This document shows, one piece after another, positions 13,501 through 22,500 of a stretch of DNA of 64,000 bases. The stretch's first letter is position 1. Each line of letters begins with the position of its first letter. This DNA comes from Tretioscincus oriximinensis (taxonomy: Eukaryota > Chordata > Lepidosauria > Squamata > Gymnophthalmidae): positions 345,042 through 409,041 of the forward strand of contig JAJVDF010000277.1 in assembly GCA_022410635.1 (NCBI GenBank), given 5' to 3'. Made by a program: the position numbers and the translations under genes. The notes beneath the pieces were generated by a model. The model had not been told where the DNA came from and ran no database searches. It was given only the letters and a program-made list of their open reading frames with translations.

Positions 13501-16500
13501 TTGCAAAACAAAATACTGGAAAGTCCTAGAATAACTGTGAGAAAGGGGTAGGAGTGGATCAGAATGACAGACGCTTCAGTGAGACATAAATCAATGATGT
13601 CAAGGAATAGCATCAACATGATAGTGGTGGGATACAACCTATCTTTGTATGATGCCGATAGTTACATAATGCTATGGATATTTTAAATTATTTAAAACAG
13701 TAGTTCAAAGCTACCTACCGCCATAGACCTGCTAGCATGGAGTTTACATATAAAAACAGCACAGGAAGATGAGAGACTAATAAGCAAACATAGGGGGGGG
13801 CTTCTCTGTGGTGGCTCCCACATTCTGGAACAGCCTCTCGCAAGGAGCTCGGCAGATACCTACACTGTACAGCTCTCAGTGCCTGGTAAAATTGTACCTC
13901 TTCACCCAGGCATGGATAGCTCAGTTGCTTAGGAATTCGTCTCTCGCCTGGGAGATGGGGTTTCGAAGCCCTGTGTCAGATGTGGGGAGGGGTGAGCACC
14001 TTCCACTACCTTTAGCTCTAGCCAACCCAGCTATTCAAAAGCATGAATTGCAAGAAATTGCAACTGACTGCAAGTAGATACATGGGAACCACCATAGCTT
14101 GGTGGTGAAGATAGAATGGAAGCCTTCGGGCAAAATATATCTTTGTAAGCCGCTTTGAGTCCCTTTGAAAGGTGAGAAAAGCGGGGTATAAGAACCCAGT
14201 TCTTCTTCTTCTTCTTCTTCTTCTTCTTCTTCTGATTCTTAGCTCCCACTGTATTAGTCCTTCGTGGGAGAGAGGGTTTGTCTTTCTTTAAATGTTTTAC
14301 TAATGTGTTTTGTGGGTTAATTTTAATCTTCTGTTATTCACCCCGAGACCTATGGTAATGTAAATTCCTAAATAAATAAATAAAATATGAAACTGTATGA
14401 AAGTGAATTGGGACAGATCAGAAAAATGGCTGCTTGAAAAATGGAAGATTGATTTTCCCTCTCTACTGCCACAGGTAAATGGTGCCACCACATACTTACC
14501 CTTCCGGTTGGAAAGTGATGGCATGTGGGCATATTACCATGGAGACAACATTGTGATATGGACAGACTTCGGGTTGTTTGTCTCCTTTGACCAGCTCTAT
14601 CACCTTATCGTCCGCGTGCCTGAATCTTACCAGGGACAGACGTGTGGTTTGTGTGGCAATTTCAATGGAAATGCTCAGGATGATCTCTTTCTACCTACTG
14701 GTCTTCCAGCTATGAGTGTCCAGGCCTTTTCCACTGTCTGGAGAACGGACCTCACCACACAAGTCTGCAAGGAGGACTGTGCTGCGGCCGTGTGTGGTGC
14801 TTGCCAAGAAAGTCGTAAGGCTACCTATGTCCATAATAGCCAGTGTGGCATATTGCAAGCGCCACATGGGCCTTTCAGTGCCTGTTATTCCACCATCAAC
14901 CCTGCAGACTTTTTCAAAAACTGTGTACACGACCTCTGTAAGGCAAGAGGCAATCCTGTTATTCTCTGCCGTGCTATCCATGGCTATGTAACTTCTTGTC
15001 AAGCTGCTGGCATTAAGATTCAGCCTTGGAGGACATCTCAGTTTTGTCGTAAGTACATCCATGAAGTCAATGAAGTATGTGGATCACTGTACAACCTCTG
15101 TCCGTAGGTGCTATCTATATACTATGCATGCTTAGGGTTAAAATGGATTGACATATGCCCATGGATGTCTTCCACAGGAGTTATAAATCCACTCTGACTT
15201 CACTGGAATGGAAGGATCTGCACTGTTATTACATGCTTCCATTTTAGTAGATCACAATGGTCCTGTTAGCACAGACTCAGTAATGCATCTACATTAGATG
15301 TGTTGTAACAGATCCCTAAAACACATTCCTGACCCTGGGTGTACAGAACATAAGAACATAAGAAGAGCCATACTGAATCGGGCCAAAGCCCATCTAGTCC
15401 AGCATTCTTTTCATACAGAGGCCCATCAGATGCCCCTGGGCAGTCTGAACAGAGGAAAGCAAAATATGTACCTGTTCATGACTCCCTGCAAATGGTATTT
15501 CAGGAGTCCTGCCTATTGTTCCATCCCAGAGGCAGCATCCAGACATCCATCCTGGTAGCCATTTATACCCTTGATGTCCATAAACCTGTCCAGTCCTGTC
15601 TTGAAGCTATCCAAATTGTTAGCTATCACCACCCCTTCAAGAAGTAAATCCCACAGGCCTAGGACCCTGTGGGTGAAAAAATACTTTCCTTTGTCTGTTC
15701 TCACTCTTCTGCTCACCAGTTTTAAAGAGTGCCCTCTGGTCCTAGTGTGGTGTGATAGAGAACACATTTTTTCTCTATTCACCCTGTCCATCCCATGCAT
15801 GATTTTGTACACTTCAATCAGATCACCTTTAAACATTGTCTTTCAAGGCTGAAGAGGCCCAGACGTTGCAGCCTGACTTCGTAAGGTGCTCCAGACCCTT
15901 GATCATTCTTTTTGCCCTTTTCTGCATTTTCTCTTGTTCCACAATATCCCTCTTGAAATGTGGTGACCAGAACAGGACACATTATTCTAAATGTGGCCTC
16001 ACCACAGATTTATAAAGAGGCAAAACAACATTTACTAACTTCTTTTCGATTCCTTTCCTAATTATCCCCAACATGGAATTTGCTTTTTGTGCTGCTGCTG
16101 CACACTGGGTTGACACCTTCATTGAATACAGGGCTTATGATAGCATGCCTGCAGTAAATATTCTCAGCTTAATTTTATCCAGTTTTGCTTTCATATGTGA
16201 GAAAGGTGGCCAGGGCCGGAATTGGGGTGGCACAAAAAAAGTAAGGGTGCATTCCTACAATGAGAGATTGTTACAACCTTTTAGCACCAGGATACTTGCT
16301 TCTGTGTCAAAGATGAAGCCCTGCCATGTCTTCAGTGTGGGGATGTATTCTTTTTGTGTGTGTGCCAGAAATGCCCCCAGAAGTCGGGGTGAGGATGGAG
16401 GTCAACACTGTGGCCACTATATATCTAAATAATAGTGACAGAAGTGACTTAAACCACTGAGTTCCCTTAGAGGGGATTTTCCCCCCAGCTCTGTGGGATG

Positions 16501-19500
16501 ACTGCCTCCAAGGGCACAAGATAGTCCTCAAGAGCTTTAGATTGGACACTTCATGCCCAGGAGCATCTCCTCCAGGTGCTGTTCCCTCACCTTAGACAAC
16601 TTTTCAATTTTTGTTTCTGGCTACATCAACTCCTGTTTCTTCTATAAATGTCCCCATGTTCTACCGTGGCACATGGACTTTGGGATTCACACTTCTGTGC
16701 TCTTTTAGTATGGCAGAAGGTAAAAAGAGGTTTGAAGGTCAGTTGCCATAGGGAAGAAGGAGAAAGCAATTGCTGTAGTCAGTAGAAAAGAGTAGTGAAA
16801 AGATCAAGGAAAGAAAAAAAGGAAGAACATTTGACATTGCAGGCAAGTAACAAAATTGATATCCCAGGAGAGGCAATAAAAATGATAGAGAAACAGAAGC
16901 TAAGTGCAAGATTAATGCAATAAAGGGCACGGAACAGCTTAAAAGCTGCTGCAGCATAAACCTAAACTTCTCTGGGTTAAATTCATGCTCCGAAGGATGC
17001 AGCAGGACCTTGAGTGTAGGGCAGAGGAGAAGCAAGGCAGCCATGAGTGCTTCATTGCTGATAGCATCAGATTATGTATAGATGCATCCGGATTGAATAC
17101 CGGAGAACGAAAAGAACACCAGGTAGCTTTTCTGGCTTGCGGGTGGGAGAATATCTGAGCTATGAGAAAAACAATTGCTAATGAAGAGCCAGCAATTACC
17201 ATCCCAAAAACTGTAATAATGTAAATGATCAAGGCTCTGTTCACACAGCTATTTTATTCCTCAGTTGTAGCGACATGAGGAAGGTCGGGGCACATGTGTT
17301 AAGTGTGTTTCAGTAGTCCTTCCGCAATAAATGCCATTTATCCCAGAATAAACTTTTGCTGGGATAATCAGGCATAATTGTGGAGAACCTTTGAAATCTC
17401 GCAACCAACCTCCGTCGAAACGATGAGCAGCATTGACAGACATCCTGATCTCCAGGCAGCAGCTCCCCAAAGCAGGTGGAGGGCTGGCTGGGCTTAGAAA
17501 AAGGCTTCTCGTGACATGCAGCCGGCTCTGCCGCATTGCTTCGGCTGTGCCCTCCTTCCAGCCAGCCCTCTGCATGCTTTGGGGGGCTGCTGCCTGGAGA
17601 GCGGCTCAGTGAAACGAAGGGGGACATTGACAGACATCCTGTCAACCTCCCCACCTCCTCCTCCTTGCCTCAGCCAAACCATTTGACAGTGCAGATCTCC
17701 AGGCAGCAGCCCCCGAAAGCAGGCGGAGGGCTGGTTGGAAGGAGGGCACAGCCGAAGCAACACGGCGGAGCCGGCTGTGTATGACGAGAATTCAAGAATA
17801 CGTGTGCACAGACACACCACTGTATATTCCGGAATATAGCTTCGTGGTGTGAAGAGACACGCCATTGCTATATTACGGAATATAGAATCATAGAATCATA
17901 GAATCATAGAGTTGGAAGGGACCTCCAGGGTCATCAAGTCCAACCCCCTGCTCGATGCAGGATTCATTAAACCATCCCAGACAGATGACTCTCCAGTCTC
18001 TGTTTGAAGACTTCCAGAGAAGGCGAACTCACCACCCCCTGTGGCAACCTGTTCCACTGGTTTATCATCCTGACTGTTAGAAAGTTTTTTCTGATATCTA
18101 ATCTAAATCTCCTCCCTTGCAGTTTCATTCCATTATTTCTAGTCCTTCCATGTGCTAATGAGAACAGTGCTGATCCCTCTGCTCTGTGACAGCCCTTCAA
18201 ATATTTGTAGACAGCTATCAGGTCTCCTCTCAGTCTTCTCTTTTGCCGACTAAACATCCCTAGATCCTTTAATCTTTCCTCATAGGACATGGTTTCCAGA
18301 CCACTCACCATCCTTGTAACTCTCTTTTGTACTTGCTCTAGTTTATCAATGTCCTTTTTAAATTGGGGCCCCCAGAACTGAACACAGTATTCCAAGTGTG
18401 GTCGGACCAAAGTACTGTAGAGAGGAATAATAACTTCACGTGAGCGAGATTCTATGCCCCTCTTGATACATCCCAGGATTGTGTTTGCCTTCTTTGCAGC
18501 TGCTTCACACTGCTGACTCATGTTTAATCTGTGATCTACTAAAACACCCAGGTCCTTCTCACCTGTGCTGCTGCTCAGACATATTCCTCCCATTCTATAT
18601 GTGCTGTTTTCATTATTTTTGCCCAGAATATAGCTTTCTTCCGGTTTTTATCTCATTGTGTGAATGCAGCCCACTCACTCATTCATTCGTTATGATAAAA
18701 ATTCAAATCACCAATTTAAGATGGAGCTGAACATTTGGATACGTTTGTCCTGACAGACCCCAGATGTCCAGAAGCTCACCAATGTCTTCCGTGCCATGAA
18801 GACCTCCAAACCAGGGTTTCCTGTCTGGCCTTGGCATATATTACTTTGAGCAACAGAAACCACTTTAGTTCTGTATTTTGATTATATGTTTGCCAGTGAT
18901 TCTTTTCTCCATTTCTTGGCCCTGACTTCTACTTTATTTTTTCATTTGTACTAGAAGGCCAGAGGTGTTTGACTGGTAGTTCCTTTTTCCCCACTTGCAT
19001 TTGGTTTCACCCTGGTGGAAAACATTAGACTAAAAAGTCCAACAATATCTGTTATGGCAGGAAGGGGAAGAGTTCATTGGTACCTGCCTTCATTGTATTG
19101 GCTTATCCTTTGATCTCCAACAAATCAAAACATATTTTGGCACACAGTAAGGGGTACTGTGGAGGGGTTGCTGTTCCCATGCCTGTCACTCTCCTTGCTG
19201 TACTTTTGCCTCCTAGTGAGGCATTGCTCTGAACACAGGAAGTACCCAGCACGGTACTAGGCATGTTCACTTGGCCTTTTCAAAAATGAATTCAAATTTG
19301 AACTGAACAAACAAACTTGGCAAACACACCCTGTTCAATTGGAGTTTACAGGTGTCTGAAGGAATTTATATCTATTTGACAAATATAGGTGTCACACAAT
19401 GGTGAGGCACAAATGGCTCAGATGTTAAGAGTCATTCTTTCTTGTGAGAGATCCACTCCCAAAGCCATGTGTCTGCATGGAGAGAGGTGAGCGCCCTCTA

Positions 19501-22500
19501 CTGACCTCAGCTCTAGCTAAGTCAGTTATTTGAAAGAAAGTAGATTTGCAATCTACATTTCAAGTAGATTCAAGAGTACCATCACTAATCCAGTGGAGAA
19601 GATAGAATAGATATAAGTCTTCGGATGAAAATTAACCTTGTAAGCCACTCTGTACACCGAGAGCAAGATATAAATGACAATTGTTCTGCTTCTTCTTGGC
19701 CCAAACAAAGGACCAGTAGCAGGGATGTCATGGGGAGTCACGGTGCCCAGCGTCACCCCCAGATTCTGCATCCTGGTCACTCTTTTCACACCCACCCTGC
19801 CAGGGTAAATATCTGTTGCTCCCTCCTGGACCCCATTTACCTGCCGCCGTATGAATCAAAGCCTTAATTTTGGCTTTGAAAGTGCTGAGTGCGAGAACAT
19901 CCCTCCCAAGCTCGCTATGCCAGAGCTGATACAAGGTGTAGAAAAGGAGATTTTTCAAGCTCCCAGTGCTGTCAAAGCCAAAATTACATTCAGATTTTAA
20001 AAGTGCTGCTTGGAGACACAGGTGAGTGGGAGGGGCCAGTCTGTACCCTTCCAAACCCTGGGCCCAATAATGAAAGTCCCACATGTCCTTGCTGACTATG
20101 CTTTGCCCAGTAGACAAAAAGGGGTCATACTAATCGGCCAATTTAAGTTTGAGTACATCTTTAATGGATACAATGTAATAGTGTTCAACAATGGAAACAC
20201 CTGTTATGATCATGGAGCCACCTGGTTTGGGGGCCTTGAATGTAGAGAGTAAATAGCTCACCTTATACACGGCACAACGTCTACTAGGAAGGTCAGAAAA
20301 GTGTGAAAGACTACTTTGAAGGCTTTTGTTCTTTTCAAAATCACACAGGACTGCTCAATCACACAGATACATGTAGCATCTGCTGGTCCTTCCAGGAGAA
20401 GCCATTAGGGGGAGTCAGCAGCCAGGACAAGGAGACCTGATTACGTACTTACTCCTAGAGGAACTAATTCTCCTCTAGGGTCAGATTTGTTAGGAAGTCC
20501 ATCCCCCATGTAAAAGAGATGCAACTGGTTTAAATGCTTTAGACATTCTTGGTGGCCACCTATGTCCATGATGAACCCTAACTTTCCCTATTTTCCTTGC
20601 AGCAATGAAATGTCCCGTCAACAGTCACTATGAGCTCTGTGTCAAATCTTGTCCCCGGAAATGCAGAGAAGCGACCAGCATCACCAAATGTCCCACCACC
20701 TGTGCTGAAGGCTGCCAGTGCAACAAGGGCTACTTTTTGGCTGGGTACCACTGTGTGCCAATCAGTCAGTGCCGGTGCTTCCATAAGGGCACATGGTTTA
20801 AGGCAAGTGGTTTTAAGTACATTTTCAAAGTAGACCCCATGCTAGCTTCGAAAAGTGCTAAAGCAGCACCATAGGGGAAATTGTAGGCCACTAGATAAGA
20901 CTGGGCTCCAGAAGGATCAGCCAGCCGAATTAATGGCGGGAGTTGAAAGGAGTTACATTCTAAAAACATCTCAAGGATCATAGAGCCTTTGTTCTTGCAC
21001 TGTGTGAGCTGCTGGAACGGATAGAAACATTGCTTGTTCCACATTACTTCCTCCTCAAAGGGGCAAATAACAAGAGAGAGGAAACAATATTTCAAAGTAT
21101 AACAATATTGGGATTTTCGACTGCCTTTCCTCAATTCTTCTTCACTGTCTTCTCAAAAATATCAAAGCATTTCCTGGTGCCAGCCAAACAGGCAACTCCT
21201 GGTACTACCCACCTAGCTGCCTAAGTGGGAGCTCAGTTGCTTAGGAATTTGTCTCTCGCCTGGGCGATGGGGTTTGGAAGCCCTGTGTGGGACGTGGGGA
21301 GGGTTGAGCACCTTCCACTAGCCTGTAGCTCTAGCCAACCCAGCTATTTGAAAGCAAGAATTGCAAGAAATTGCAACTGACTGCAAATAGATACATGGGA
21401 ACCACCACAGCCTGGTGGGGAAGATAGAATGGAAGCCTTTGGGCAAAATATATCCTTGTAAGCCGCTTTGAGTACCTTTGAAAGGTGAGAAAAGCAGGGT
21501 ATAAGAACCCAAGTTCGTCTTCTTCGTCTTCTTTTTTTTCTTTTTTTTCTTTTTTTTCTTTTTTTTCTTTTTTTTTCTTTTTTTCTTCTTCTTTTTCTTC
21601 TTTTTTTTCTTCTTTTTTTCTTCTTTTTTTCTTTTCTTCTTTTCTTCTTTTCTTCTTTTCTTCTTCTTCCTAGGATCCCAGGTGTTCAAAGATTATCTGT
21701 CTCAGAAAAACATGAAGAACTGACCACTAGGTCGAAAGTCTGATGATGAATTTGTTTCATTTTAAACTGAGGATTAAATTGAGCTACTGTTCTCAAAATA
21801 GCAATGAAGTTTGAGCATCTCAATCTCTGTTTTTATTGGCAGGTTGGAGTGAACATTATCACAGCAAACTGCAGGGAGCAATGCATCTGCCAACGTCAAG
21901 GGCGGGTTGTTTGCACGCCACTTCCATGTGGTCCTGGAGAAACCTGTGTCTTGAAGAATGCAAAGTGGACCTGTGCTCGGAAGGAGGGCCATTGCACCAT
22001 TACCCAGGGGCATATTTTCACCTCTTTTGATGGGGTCTCTGGGAAGGTTCCTCCTGATGGATCCTATGAAATCTCTGCATTTGTTAATGCTAAGTCTAAA
22101 TCTTGGTTCCGGGTGGTGATACAGCTGCAGAAGTGTCCTGTATGCCCTACGACGACTGTGGTCACAGTCACCATCTACTTCCACAAACTTATTGTGTTGG
22201 TGAAGCAGGATAGCACAGTGACGGTAAGAATAGCAGACAAGAGAACTCCTGGTGCTTTCTGCCCTGAGCCTATAACTCAGAATGAGACTTGCGGTTGTCT
22301 GCACTAGCATGCAGATGAACTAGTGCGGAAAAGGTCCATATTTCATACTTTTATTTTTTCTGCATCCGTTTTCCATTATATATTATAATTCTTTCTACAT
22401 GGGAGATTGTGATGGCCTTCTCTGTCAACTTTGTATTCTGGTATTTGGGGATTTTTATTGGCATCTCTCTAATCGTGGCAGCACCCTGTCTGCCACAATG

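Larger units (their letters stand above)
12399..14474 (+). other. Gene 1 intron, 2.1 kb, repeat-filled
   Basis: GTAAGT donor to CCACAG acceptor at 14474. Contains an L1 3' fragment (minus), a LINE-like 3' end split by a SINE, and about 350 bp of unassigned sequence at 13420-13795. Confidence 0.7.
15049..20602 (+). other. Gene 1 intron, 5.6 kb, repeat-rich
   Basis: GTAAGT donor to CTTGCAG acceptor at 20602. Holds two CR1 copies, a family A element split by one of them, and a divergent SINE. Stretches 16113-17230, 18672-19395 and 19701-20560 contain only short frames with no match I recognise. Confidence 0.65.
20803..21842 (+). other. Gene 1 GC-AG intron
   Basis: GCAAGT donor to TTGGCAG acceptor at 21842. 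Contains a SINE (21226-21526) and a long pure pyrimidine tract. 20880-21225 holds nothing recognised. Confidence 0.75.

Noticed and set aside
13905..13980. Possible functional tRNA gene at the SINE head
   Set aside because: A- and B-box-like sequences exist, but the cloverleaf is incomplete and the same head recurs in many SINE copies with the same 3' body.
17494..17865. 123-codon minus frame in the GC-rich block
   Set aside because: Lies inside the family A element and arises from its internal repeats and GC richness, not from a protein-coding pattern.
19728..20117. 129-codon minus frame in the gene 1 intron
   Set aside because: No domain that I recognise, and the region borders a SINE. 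It could be a fragment of an unknown repeat but is not supportable as a gene.
21318..21689. Lys-rich 123-codon minus frame
   Set aside because: Translation of the SINE and its pyrimidine tail; the lysine and arginine runs are a simple-repeat artefact.
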